Part shown: piece by piece, positions 1 through 7,587 of the stretch
How the letters are laid out: each line of letters starts with the position of its first letter
Numbering within the stretch: the first letter of the stretch is position 1
From: Dehalococcoidia bacterium
GTDB lineage: Bacteria > Chloroflexota > Dehalococcoidia > Dehalococcoidales > W111
NCBI GenBank assembly: GCA_011191985.1
Contig: DUEU01000080.1
Span: 1-54,812, forward strand
DNA length: 54,812 nt
Reading direction: 5' to 3'
Notes under the pieces: model-generated
The model's input: only the letters and a program-made list of their open reading frames with translations
Told to the model about the DNA's origin: nothing
Databases searched by the model: none
Program-made: the position numbers and the translations under genes

Positions 1-2
1 AG

Positions 3-407
3 ATGGCTGAAAAAGGCGAAATATCAACAAGAAAAGCTTGGACAATTGTACTATTATCGTTGATAGATGATATCGTCATACTGGCAGTGGTCATCGGGAT
101 ACTGTGGTATTTCAAGGTGGAACTTCCACTATGGGCGATGATAGCCATCGGGTTGGCCCTCGGCAGTTATATTTTTTTCAGGACATGGGCGGTATTGCCT
201 AGCGTACGCCGCAGAAAGATAACTGGCTCTGAAGGGATGATTGGCATTGTAGGTGAGGTTACAAAGTCTTTGAAACCCACCGGCGTTATCCGAGTTGCCG
301 GTGAGAGCTGGCAGGCCGAGTCTATTGAAGGGCAGATAGAGGTCGGGGAGGAAGTCGAAGTTCTCGCTATATACCGTTTAAAACTAGAGGTTAAACGCAA
401 AATATAG
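3..407 (+). CDS. NfeD-like membrane protein (C-terminal OB-fold)
   Basis: A 134-residue protein with two adjacent hydrophobic segments (about residues 13-36 and 41-60). A basic stretch (RRRK) and a soluble beta-rich domain follow. The pattern GSEGMIGIVGEV, then GESWQAES and GEEVEVL, is the usual layout of the NfeD OB-fold. NfeD-family proteins work at the membrane, usually with stomatin/SPFH partners or proteases, but no partner is visible because the gene sits at the window edge. The first ATG is two bases into the window, so a longer N-terminus cannot be excluded. This form lacks the ClpP-like protease domain of long NfeD proteins. Confidence 0.75.
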   Translation: MAEKGEISTRKAWTIVLLSLIDDIVILAVVIGILWYFKVELPLWAMIAIGLALGSYIFFRTWAVLPSVRRRKITGSEGMIGIVGEVTKSLKPTGVIRVAGESWQAESIEGQIEVGEEVEVLAIYRLKLEVKRKI

Positions 408-529
408 GAACAATAGAGAAAGTTATATTGCGCTTTACCAGTCGATAAAATTGGGGTACCACATCTCACGTGCTACCCGTATCCCCGAACTGCCCGAAGG
501 ACGTAAAATACATGATTCTAAGAAAGCGG

Positions 530-769
530 ATTATCAAGCGTCCCCGAAGGAGAAAGCGAACAGAAAAGAGGGAAATTCAACCTGCTTTAGCGGGGGTTAA
601 ATGTTAGCTATGTCACCAACCACTTCGGAGAAAAACCGCCTAGAGCTATGATTTCGTGATGGACAGGACTGCCAATGGCAGAGCCTTAAAGATACTGACC
701 ATTGATGAATATACCCGGGAGTGCCTTAGCTTTGTGGTGAAGATGATGAAATCATTGCTCTTATTTTGA
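530..769 (+). pseudogene. IS3-family transposase (OrfB) remnant
   Basis: Reading from 647, the frame gives YDFVMDRTANGRALKILTID followed by EYTREC. This is the first-Asp region of the DDE catalytic core of IS3-family OrfB. The codon two positions before the Tyr (641-643) is TAG, where the family normally has the Trp of WSYDFV, so a TGG to TAG change is likely. A basic stretch (KRPRRRKRTEKRE) at about 530-570 could be the linker before the core in another frame. The frame closes at 767-769, soon after the first catalytic motif. This is a decayed fragment with no complete ends visible. Confidence 0.65.
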
Positions 770-819
770 AGATCACCATATGCGATCTGAATAATAGCAA
801 ACAATAAGGAGGAATAGAA

Positions 820-2235
820 ATGGTAAATGAAGTTGACCAGGAGAAATACCTCAGGCTCAGCCCGTATGTGCCATATGACTCTAGCCTAGAAGTCTATGTG
901 CAAAGTGAAGGGCACTCAGCTGTTTCGCCTACTGCCGGAGGGGTTCACCCTTTTGAATATACCGGATGGTGTGATGAGGAGCTATCCTGGCATAATTATT
1001 GCTACCTCCATGCCGGTTTAAATCCCACCGGCACTTATCACATTAAGGGCCCCGATGTTCTCAAAGTATTCTCCAGTCACTGCGTCAATAGTTTTGCGAA
1101 CTTCCCGGTGGGTAAGGGTAAACACGGTATCATGTGTAATGAAGATGGATATATTGTGCAGGATGGTATGGTGCTGCGGCTCGGTGAAGATGAATTTATC
1201 ACTTACTGGATGTTTCCATACATCGCATATGCCTTACAGAAAGGAAATTGTAACGTTAGGGGTGAACTTCTAACAGGCAAGGTCTTCCTTTATCAGTTGG
1301 CTGGCCCCCGGTCGCTGGAAGTAGTCGAGGCAGCCACCGGAGAAGACCTCCGTGATATTAAATTTATCCATTTTCGTGATAGCCGCATCGATGGCCGGAA
1401 AGTCACTATTCTCCGCATGGGCATGGCAGGCACACTGGCTTATGAAGTTCACGGTCAGATACAGGATGCTATCCTGGTCTATAATGCACTCCTTAAAGCC
1501 GGTAAGGCATTCGGAATCCGTAGACTGGGCAGACATGCCTATCGCAATGCTCATACCGAAGGCGGTTTCCCCCAGATGTCAATTCATTACCAGGGTAGCT
1601 ATGATAAGGGTTTTATAGAGTTCTTACAGAAGGCGGAAAAAGAGGCACCTGTATTTGGGCTTGGAAGACATACATTTACAGGTAGTCTCGAACCAGACAT
1701 ACGGCTGCACTGGCGCAATCCGGTGGAGGTTGGCTGGACCGGCATGATCAAGTTTGACCATGACTTCATCGGCCGTAAAGCCCTCGAAAAAGAGATGGTA
1801 AACCCAAGACGGCAGATGGTGACCCTGGTCTGGAACGCTGAGGATTGCCTGGATGTTTATCGCTCACAATTCCAACCCGGTGAGCCATACAATCATATGG
1901 AACTAGTAGAGGACTATTCATATCTAATTGGTAGCGCCGAATATCATGCTGATAAGGTGTTGATGGATGGCCAGTTCATTGGAATCAGCTCAGGCCGCAT
2001 GTTCAGTCCTTACTACCATGAGATGATTTCCTTATGCTCCATTAATACTACCTTCAGTGGTCTAGGCACAGAAGTTACTGTGCTCTGGGGGAACCGTGGA
2101 ACAAGGCAAAAGGAAATCCGGGCGACCGTCTCCCGCTTCCCGTATATAGATAAGGATCGCAATGAGCATTTCGATGTCAACCAGATCCCACGTCCAGATG
2201 TGAGAAGTAATTCTGAGAGCAATCAGAAGCTATAA
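820..2235 (+). CDS. GcvT-family aminomethyltransferase / tetrahydrofolate-dependent O-demethylase-like protein
   Basis: A 471-residue protein of the glycine-cleavage T-protein fold. The N-terminal part has the folate-binding-type layout, with a WHNYCYLHAG-like segment, GPDVLKVFSSHCVNSF and CNEDGYIVQDGMVLRL. The C-terminal half carries GWTGMIKFDHDFIGRKALE and a final beta-barrel-like segment. Length and overall pattern recall LigM/DesA, which move a methyl group from methoxy-aromatics to tetrahydrofolate. That fits the MetF/MetV genes elsewhere in the window, but the substrate is inference. An AAGGAGG site seven bases before the ATG supports this start. The gene stands alone and is followed by a strong hairpin. 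An aminomethyltransferase-like paralog of other function remains possible. Confidence 0.75.
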   Translation: MVNEVDQEKYLRLSPYVPYDSSLEVYVQSEGHSAVSPTAGGVHPFEYTGWCDEELSWHNYCYLHAGLNPTGTYHIKGPDVLKVFSSHCVNSFANFPVGKGKHGIMCNEDGYIVQDGMVLRLGEDEFITYWMFPYIAYALQKGNCNVRGELLTGKVFLYQLAGPRSLEVVEAATGEDLRDIKFIHFRDSRIDGRKVTILRMGMAGTLAYEVHGQIQDAILVYNALLKAGKAFGIRRLGRHAYRNAHTEGGFPQMSIHYQGSYDKGFIEFLQKAEKEAPVFGLGRHTFTGSLEPDIRLHWRNPVEVGWTGMIKFDHDFIGRKALEKEMVNPRRQMVTLVWNAEDCLDVYRSQFQPGEPYNHMELVEDYSYLIGSAEYHADKVLMDGQFIGISSGRMFSPYYHEMISLCSINTTFSGLGTEVTVLWGNRGTRQKEIRATVSRFPYIDKDRNEHFDVNQIPRPDVRSNSESNQKL

Positions 2236-2340
2236 GCAAGCATTATTTCAGGTAGAGACAGGGCCTGCTTGAACTCCCCGTTCACTTTAGTTAATTTACT
2301 CCATAATGTCACAGTAGCTTATTTTGTGCAAATAAAAGAA

Positions 2341-2368
2341 GGGCCTAGAGTAGTTTCACTCTAGGCCC
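2341..2368. terminator. Bidirectional terminator hairpin
   Basis: A perfect 11-bp inverted repeat, GGGCCTAGAGT / ACTCTAGGCCC, with a 6-base loop lies between the convergent genes ending at 2235 (+) and 2387 (-). An A-rich stretch (aataaaagaa) on the left would read as a T-rich tail on the minus strand, while the right side is AT-rich. It could therefore serve both genes. Confidence 0.75.
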
Positions 2369-2386
2369 TAATAGATAATAATTGCC

Positions 2387-3364
2387 CTATTTCTTTAGGT
2401 TCAACCGGTCCAGTGGTGAAAACTTCTGGTGCTGTATAGCTATGTGGCTTGATGCCAGATTTACATAGTGCCTCACCATTTCTAGTGTGGAGTGCCCCAG
2501 TATCTGCTGAAGACTAAATACATCACCGCCATTAATCAGAAACCTTGTAGCAAAAGTATGCCTACAAAGGTGAGCGTGAAGCCTGTAAACCCCTGATCTC
2601 TTTCTTAGCCTGGTAAACATTAATTTCATACTATTCTCGGTCAATGGTTGGCTACTAGTAGATAGGAATACATTATTAGTAACAGGATTATTCGGTTTGG
2701 GCCTAAAACGGAACAAGTAGCGCTGTAGCACCCTTTGGGCATTATTACCAATAGGCACGATACGCTCCTTTTTACCCTTACCCATCACCTTAAGGTATCC
2801 CTCATCCGTGTGAACATCATCCATCTTCAAATTAACAATTTCGCCTATCCTGAGTCCGGTGTCAAGCAGAATCATAAATAGAGTCTGGTTCCTGGCATGA
2901 GAGGGTGATGTACTAAAAGTGTTGAGTATTGCCCCTATTTCTTCATCTGACAGCGTAGAAACGACTTTCCTGCTGACCTTTGGTGTCTTTAGATCTTTGG
3001 CTGGGTTATTTTGAGCCAATCCTTCTTCTACTAACCAATTAAAGAAGGCTCTTAGGGTTCTGACATGGCCATGAATGGTTGCCGATGACAATAACTCTAT
3101 TTTTGCTGGGGTGTAGGGGTGGCCGCTGTATCTAGTTCTCCTCATGAGATAGAGAACATACTCCCGAAGTAGTTTTGTATAAATAGTATCCAATGAATAG
3201 GGAAGCTGCCTGCTTTTTACGTAGTTATGAAGACTCTTTAAGTTTGCCGAATACCAGCTAATCGTTTTTGGGCTCTTACCCTCGGCCCTGTTACAAACCT
3301 CATAGTATTCTATGAGTTCAGATAGCTTATATTCCTTCTCTGGGGTATTTACCACAGTTGTCAT
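2387..3364 (-). CDS. Tyrosine recombinase (phage-type integrase, XerC/D-like)
   Basis: A 325-residue site-specific recombinase. Residues about 10-115 form the SAM-like N-terminal core-binding domain (YYEVCNRAEGKSPKTISWY). The catalytic domain has the first Arg in TGLRIGEIVNL, the Lys region around GKGKKERIVPI, HLCRHTFAT for the His-x-x-Arg pair, LGHSTLEM, and the nucleophile in MVRHYVNL. All key residues appear intact. The gene reads away from a 3' tRNA-Lys fragment and three short direct repeats about 60-155 bp upstream, the usual position of an integrase next to its attachment site. It is probably the integrase of a genomic island rather than the housekeeping XerC/D. Confidence 0.92.
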   Translation of the reverse strand: MTTVVNTPEKEYKLSELIEYYEVCNRAEGKSPKTISWYSANLKSLHNYVKSRQLPYSLDTIYTKLLREYVLYLMRRTRYSGHPYTPAKIELLSSATIHGHVRTLRAFFNWLVEEGLAQNNPAKDLKTPKVSRKVVSTLSDEEIGAILNTFSTSPSHARNQTLFMILLDTGLRIGEIVNLKMDDVHTDEGYLKVMGKGKKERIVPIGNNAQRVLQRYLFRFRPKPNNPVTNNVFLSTSSQPLTENSMKLMFTRLRKRSGVYRLHAHLCRHTFATRFLINGGDVFSLQQILGHSTLEMVRHYVNLASSHIAIQHQKFSPLDRLNLKK

Positions 3365-3424
3365 GCTGGATCTTAGCCTCCATTATTTTATTTTGTCGGT
3401 TAGACCCAGCGCTTGACGAAATAG

Positions 3425-3519
3425 TCAGGGTGTCAAGCCGAATCAGGGTGTCAAAACTAGCCATTTCACCTCCTTTCCTATCTGATTTGACACTCCATGA
3501 CTTTTAATCAGGGTGTCGC
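3425..3519 (+). repeat. Three direct repeats TCAGGGTGTC
   Basis: The sequence TCAGGGTGTC occurs at 3425-3434, 3443-3452 and 3508-3517. The first two copies extend to TCAGGGTGTCAA and lie 18 bp apart. The third falls inside the tRNA-Lys fragment, across the anticodon stem and variable region. Lying directly upstream of the integrase gene, they could be integrase arm-binding sites or scars of repeated insertion. Confidence 0.6.
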
Positions 3520-3542
3520 AGGTTCGAGACCTGCACGGCCTA
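3496..3542 (+). other. 3' fragment of tRNA-Lys (TTT), probable attachment site
   Basis: The sequence reads as an anticodon arm TGA-CTTTTAA-TCA with anticodon TTT, then a variable segment, a T arm GCAGG-TTCGAGA-CCTGC, and an acceptor 3' strand ACGGCCT. This matches the 3' half of a bacterial tRNA-Lys. No D arm or 5' acceptor strand lies upstream. It is therefore a 3' fragment of the kind left by integration into a tRNA gene, beside the tyrosine recombinase. The intact gene is not in the window. Confidence 0.7.
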
Positions 3543-3913
3543 CTAGCTAAATTCCCTTGTCTTCTAACGGATTTCTAACGAATACTTCTCCAATCAGCTT
3601 TTGCGACGTTTCCTCCAGTATCTAGTCCATGGCATCGACAGGGGCTCGGAAATCGCCCTACTACTGCATCTTTATACCATTTATCAAAGTCATCCCCTAA
3701 GTAAAAAACTGTGATTCAACTTGCTTCCGGTGCGTCCTTAGGGCTATAGACAGGGAAATGAGGATGTGTCTCCAACCATATACATATTCAGATTGACAAC
3801 TCTATCATACTCTATTATTCTAAATTAAGGCATTAACAAATAATAGAATATATCTATCAGGAATAACCGCTGGTCATCGGCAAGAAGTGAGTAAATTGAT
3901 CAGTATTTTTTAA
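3543..3913. other. Gene-free stretch after the attachment site
   Basis: No open reading frame, RNA gene or convincing promoter was recognised here. The sequence becomes AT-rich toward 3780-3910 and contains a short duplicated motif (attctaaatt / aatagaatat). It may hold the promoter of the plus-strand operon that follows. Confidence 0.4.
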
Positions 3914-3937
3914 TTTAATAAAGAGAGGGTTAGACGA

Positions 3938-4378
3938 GTAAAAGAGTACATAGACTTTCCAAACAGGCCATTACCCGACGTCGATAACAAAGAAGGGGCA
4001 CCTTTCTGGGAGGGAACACGTAAAGGAGAGATACGCTTTCCCTATTGCCGTAGTTGCAGCCGATTTCATTGGTATCCGTCTATGCTATGTCCGTTCTGCC
4101 ATTCACCGGATACTGAGTGGCGAGCAATTACACAACGGCCTAAGGTGTATACCTGGACTTACGTAAGACGTCCCCTTAGCCCTCTTTTTGCCATCCTGGG
4201 CCCACACATTGTAGCCCTGGTGGAATTTGACAAAACTCCAGGCATTTACCTTGTAACCAACCTTGTTGACTGCCAGCCCGAGGAGGTGTATATCGGGATG
4301 CCTTTAGAAGTCGTTTTCCAGAGGATCAATGATAAGCTTACGATGCCGCTCTTCAAGCCACAAAGGCCCCGTCATTAA
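3938..4378 (+). CDS. DUF35 zinc-ribbon/OB-fold protein (thiolase partner), start codon damaged
   Basis: The open frame runs from 3914. A shine-dalgarno-like GAGAGGG lies about eight bases before GTA AAA GAG TAC, where an ATG or GTG would be expected. The first ATG in frame (4082) falls inside the zinc ribbon. The protein has APFWEGTRKGEI, then a ribbon with CRSC and CPFC pairs, then an OB-fold with HIVALVEFD and GMPLEVVF, the standard DUF35 order. DUF35 proteins pair with thiolase-like enzymes on CoA substrates, and such a gene follows 28 bases downstream. Either translation starts at a rare codon, or the start is lost by mutation or sequencing error. The family call is firm; the start is not. 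Confidence 0.75.
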   Translation, partial: VKEYIDFPNRPLPDVDNKEGAPFWEGTRKGEIRFPYCRSCSRFHWYPSMLCPFCHSPDTEWRAITQRPKVYTWTYVRRPLSPLFAILGPHIVALVEFDKTPGIYLVTNLVDCQPEEVYIGMPLEVVFQRINDKLTMPLFKPQRPRH

Positions 4379-4406
4379 AACCCAGTGCTAGAGAAAGGGT
4401 ACCGAC

Positions 4407-5579
4407 ATGGAGAACTTGCGTGACAAAATAGCCATCGTCGGCATAGGAGAAACTGAATATGTTCGCAGTTCCGACCGGGGAGTTAAGGCACTTATAATTG
4501 AAGCCGTTCAAAAGGCGCTTGACGATGCCAAGATTACTCCCCGGCAGGTAGATGGAATTGTTACCGAGGGGCTGATTGTGCCCAATCTGCTCACCCATTT
4601 GGAACTGGCTTATAACCTTGGGATACATCACCGCTTCAGTGCCACCATATCGGGCAGTGGTGGGGGTAATGTAGGTTTAGCTTTGGTTGCTGCCCAAGCT
4701 ATCGCTTCAGGGCAGGCCGATGTTATCCTGACGTATTACAGCAATAACTTTGGGTTGCGAGGCCGGCAGCTTTTTCACGAGGGCGGTCTCGACACCAATA
4801 ACTTAAAAGCGGTTTTTGAGACACCATATGGTGCCAGCGGCCCGCCTGTTCACCTCGCCATGGTCGCCCATCGCTACATGCATGAGTACGGTCTTACCAC
4901 CCGGCAGCTTGCCTCTATTGCAGTAAACCAGCGTCGTAATGCTGTTCTCAATGGCAAAGGGGTAATGAAAAAGCCTCTCAGCTACGAAGACTATGAGAAC
5001 AGCCCGATGGTAGCAGATCCGTTAAGGATTCCTGATTGCTGCCTTATGAATGACGGGGCCTGTGCCTGGGTAATGACCTCCGCCGAGCGAGCCAGGGACT
5101 GTCCTAACGTACCGGTATATGTCATGGGAGCCGGCTTTGACAGTTTCCCGATGGCTGATGCCGATGCCTTTACCCAGGGGGGGGCGCATTACCTCAATAA
5201 GCCAAACGAACGTATTGCCTTAGAGAGGGCGCTGAAGATGGCGGGCATTACTCGAGATGACCTGGACTTTGCCGAGATATACGACGCCTTTACCATTATG
5301 CTGGTGCGTTTCTTTGAGGACCTTGGCTTTTGTAAGGTAGGTGAGGGCGGGGCGTTTGCCGAGAGCGGGGTTATCAGCCTCGAAGGGGCACTTCCGGTAA
5401 ATACGCACGGTGGCCACCTCTCTCACTCCTATCTGAATTGTGCTACTCATGTGGTTGAGGCGGTCCGGCAGCTACGAGGTGAGGCCGGTGCTTGCCAGGT
5501 ACGGGATGCCAAGGTCGGTTTAGTCCATGGTGGTACGGCTATGGGCGATGCTGCCAGTTTAATTCTGAGAAGAGACTAG
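4407..5579 (+). CDS. Thiolase-like protein (SCP-x/Ltp type), both thiolase cysteines absent
   Basis: A 390-residue member of the thiolase superfamily, opening with KIAIVGIGETEYVRSS. At the N-terminal nucleophile region the sequence is ISGSGGGNVG, with no Cys. The C-terminal half keeps the His-bearing NTHGGHLSHSYL. The final Cys-containing CxG motif is replaced by VHGGTAMGD. This pattern resembles Ltp2-type proteins, which with a DUF35 partner act as retro-aldolases on CoA thioesters, more than true acetyl-CoA acetyltransferases. The DUF35 gene is directly upstream and a CoA-transferase follows, so a side-chain-shortening or ring-product cleavage role is likely. The exact reaction is inference. 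Confidence 0.82.
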   Translation: MENLRDKIAIVGIGETEYVRSSDRGVKALIIEAVQKALDDAKITPRQVDGIVTEGLIVPNLLTHLELAYNLGIHHRFSATISGSGGGNVGLALVAAQAIASGQADVILTYYSNNFGLRGRQLFHEGGLDTNNLKAVFETPYGASGPPVHLAMVAHRYMHEYGLTTRQLASIAVNQRRNAVLNGKGVMKKPLSYEDYENSPMVADPLRIPDCCLMNDGACAWVMTSAERARDCPNVPVYVMGAGFDSFPMADADAFTQGGAHYLNKPNERIALERALKMAGITRDDLDFAEIYDAFTIMLVRFFEDLGFCKVGEGGAFAESGVISLEGALPVNTHGGHLSHSYLNCATHVVEAVRQLRGEAGACQVRDAKVGLVHGGTAMGDAASLILRRD

Positions 5580-5604
5580 GTGATTACGTTACTAAGGAGG
5601 GAAT

Positions 5605-6825
5605 ATGGAGGGACTGTCTCCGGTACTCGATGGTATAAGGGTCATTGATGTAACACAGCACGGGGCCGCTCCTATGGCCAGTTGTCTGCTGGCACAGTGG
5701 GGAGCTGAGGTAATCCACATTGAACATCCAGTAAAAGGCGACGGCGGACGGGGGCTCCAGGCGGGAGGGGCCGTCAGCATTCAACAGCATAAGATTAACT
5801 ATGTTTGGGAACTTGTTAACTTAAACAAAAAAAGCCTGACGGCTGACCTAGCTCAGCAGGAGGGGAGGGAGATAATATACCGGCTGGCGGCCAGGTCTGA
5901 CGTTTTCCTGTCTAACCTGAGGCCCCGCGAAGTAGAGAAATTCGAAATGCATTATGAGACGCTGAAGAAGAGAAATCCTGAAATTATCTATGCCAATCTC
6001 ACTGGCTACGGACCCAAGGGCCCCGATGCTAATTCTCCGGGCTGGGACGATAGTGCCTATTTCTCCAGAGCCGGCATAATCCATACCATGTCGGAGGAAG
6101 GAGAGGTACCTGTTTCGTCGCGCCCCGCTCTTGGTGATTTCCCTACCGGGATGGCATGTGCCTTCGGTATTATGATAGCCCTCTTCGCGCGCCAGAGACT
6201 GGGTATCGGACAGGAATTATACACATCTCTGTTCAACAGTGGCGTTTGGGCGTCTATGTTCGATGTCCAAGGGGCGCTGCTTACCCATCAGGACCCTCCG
6301 GAATATAGAAGAGATTCAGTACCTAATCCACTGGGTAATACCTATAAGACAAAGGATGGCCGGTGGATAAGACTGACCATGTTGCAGCCGGACCCTTATT
6401 GGCCCGGCTTTTGCCAAGCGATAGGCCAGGAAGAATTGCACAACGATCCGCGCTTCGATTCAATACAAAAAAGAGCGGAAAATAACGTTGCCTTGATTAA
6501 AATCATTGAGGAAGCTATTGCCAGGAGGACCGCGGAGGAATGGACGGTACGGCTTAGTGAGTTCGGGCTCAGTTTCGGACTGATACAGAAACCTTCCGAG
6601 GTGGCCCACGACCCTCAGGCCCGGGCCAATGAATTTTTCACACCGGTGAACCACCCGAACTATGGCCCCACTGAGCTGGTGCTGGCCCCCGTCAAGTTCA
6701 GCAAGACGCCGGGCGCGTTCCGGACACCGGCCCCCGAGTTTGGACAACATACCGAAGAAATATTACTTGAGATGGGTTATAGCTGGGACGATATTGGCCA
6801 TCTCAGGGATAAAAAAGCGATATAA
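5605..6825 (+). CDS. Type III CoA-transferase (CaiB/BaiF family)
   Basis: A 406-residue protein opening with LDGIRVIDVTQHGAAPMASCLLAQWGAEVIHIE, the family I signature. NLNKKSLTADL and YANLTGYGPKGP follow. The catalytic Asp is plausibly in SPGWDDSAYF, before GDFPTGMACAFGIM. These enzymes move CoA between carboxylic acids through an aspartyl-CoA thioester intermediate. The gene follows the thiolase-like gene by 25 bases with an AAGGAGGG site, so DUF35, thiolase-like protein and transferase likely form one operon. The carboxylate substrate cannot be read from sequence. Confidence 0.88.
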   Translation: MEGLSPVLDGIRVIDVTQHGAAPMASCLLAQWGAEVIHIEHPVKGDGGRGLQAGGAVSIQQHKINYVWELVNLNKKSLTADLAQQEGREIIYRLAARSDVFLSNLRPREVEKFEMHYETLKKRNPEIIYANLTGYGPKGPDANSPGWDDSAYFSRAGIIHTMSEEGEVPVSSRPALGDFPTGMACAFGIMIALFARQRLGIGQELYTSLFNSGVWASMFDVQGALLTHQDPPEYRRDSVPNPLGNTYKTKDGRWIRLTMLQPDPYWPGFCQAIGQEELHNDPRFDSIQKRAENNVALIKIIEEAIARRTAEEWTVRLSEFGLSFGLIQKPSEVAHDPQARANEFFTPVNHPNYGPTELVLAPVKFSKTPGAFRTPAPEFGQHTEEILLEMGYSWDDIGHLRDKKAI

Positions 6826-7038
6826 GCTGAGAGCTGAAAATTAGCCAAATTAATGCTATTGTTTTATCTGTTTATACCTATACAATGTGGGCATAACTAT
6901 AAAAAGGTCTGCCACATCTCAAAGCTAAATCCTCAAGGCTAAGGCATTAACTATAACAAAGAACTATCTATATAATGTAATGTTGTTGTAGCATTGATTT
7001 GATACTATGAGAAAAAGGGATGAATAACAAGGAGGGAA

Positions 7039-7587
7039 ATGGAAGTGAAAGTGAATGAGCAAACGAGGAAGAAAAGTGAGGAAGACAAACACATTAGCCT
7101 CGTAATCAATGGGAATCAATATTCTCTGGAGGTGGGGTATGGCTCTTATCAAGTCAAACCGTCAGACACACTGGCCTATACACTTAGAGAGACACTCGGC
7201 CTTACCGGTACCAAGGTATCCTGCGATGATGGTGCCTGTGGAAGCTGTACCGTCCTCATGAGCAGCAAGGCGGTTCCTTCCTGCATGATCCTTACTGTTG
7301 AGTGTGCAGGCAAAGATATTACCACCATTGAAGGACTCGGCGACCCAAAAACGGGGACACTGGATCCGCTTCAGCAGTCTTTTGTTGACCATACCGCCTT
7401 TCAGTGCGGCTTTTGCACCCCGGGCATGATCATGAGTGCGAAGGCACTCCTCAATGAAAATCCTCACCCCACTGAGGAAGAGATCAAAGAGGCCCTTTCG
7501 GGGAATTTCTGCCGGTGTATCAGCCATTACCAAGTCCTGGAAGCTGTTCTGGCTGCTTCTGAAAAGGATGGCGGAGACAATGATTGA
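7039..7587 (+). CDS. Molybdenum hydroxylase small subunit, two [2Fe-2S] clusters
   Basis: A 182-residue electron-transfer subunit of the xanthine dehydrogenase family. A basic/acidic N-terminal extension of about 20 residues precedes the plant-type ferredoxin domain. That domain has CDDGACGSCTV and the later Cys of PSCMILTVEC. The second, helical cluster domain has CGFCTPGM and NFCRCISHYQVLEA. All eight ligands appear present. An AAGGAGGG site precedes the ATG. The large subunit overlaps its 3' end and the FAD subunit follows, giving a small-large-medium order. The FAD subunit suggests a 4-hydroxybenzoyl-CoA reductase-like enzyme. Confidence 0.92.
   Translation: MEVKVNEQTRKKSEEDKHISLVINGNQYSLEVGYGSYQVKPSDTLAYTLRETLGLTGTKVSCDDGACGSCTVLMSSKAVPSCMILTVECAGKDITTIEGLGDPKTGTLDPLQQSFVDHTAFQCGFCTPGMIMSAKALLNENPHPTEEEIKEALSGNFCRCISHYQVLEAVLAASEKDGGDND

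Noticed and set aside
7436-7579. N-terminal extension of the molybdopterin subunit in the ORF track
   Set aside because: These codons lie inside the small-subunit gene in another frame, and the family N-terminus begins at 7580 (or 7568).
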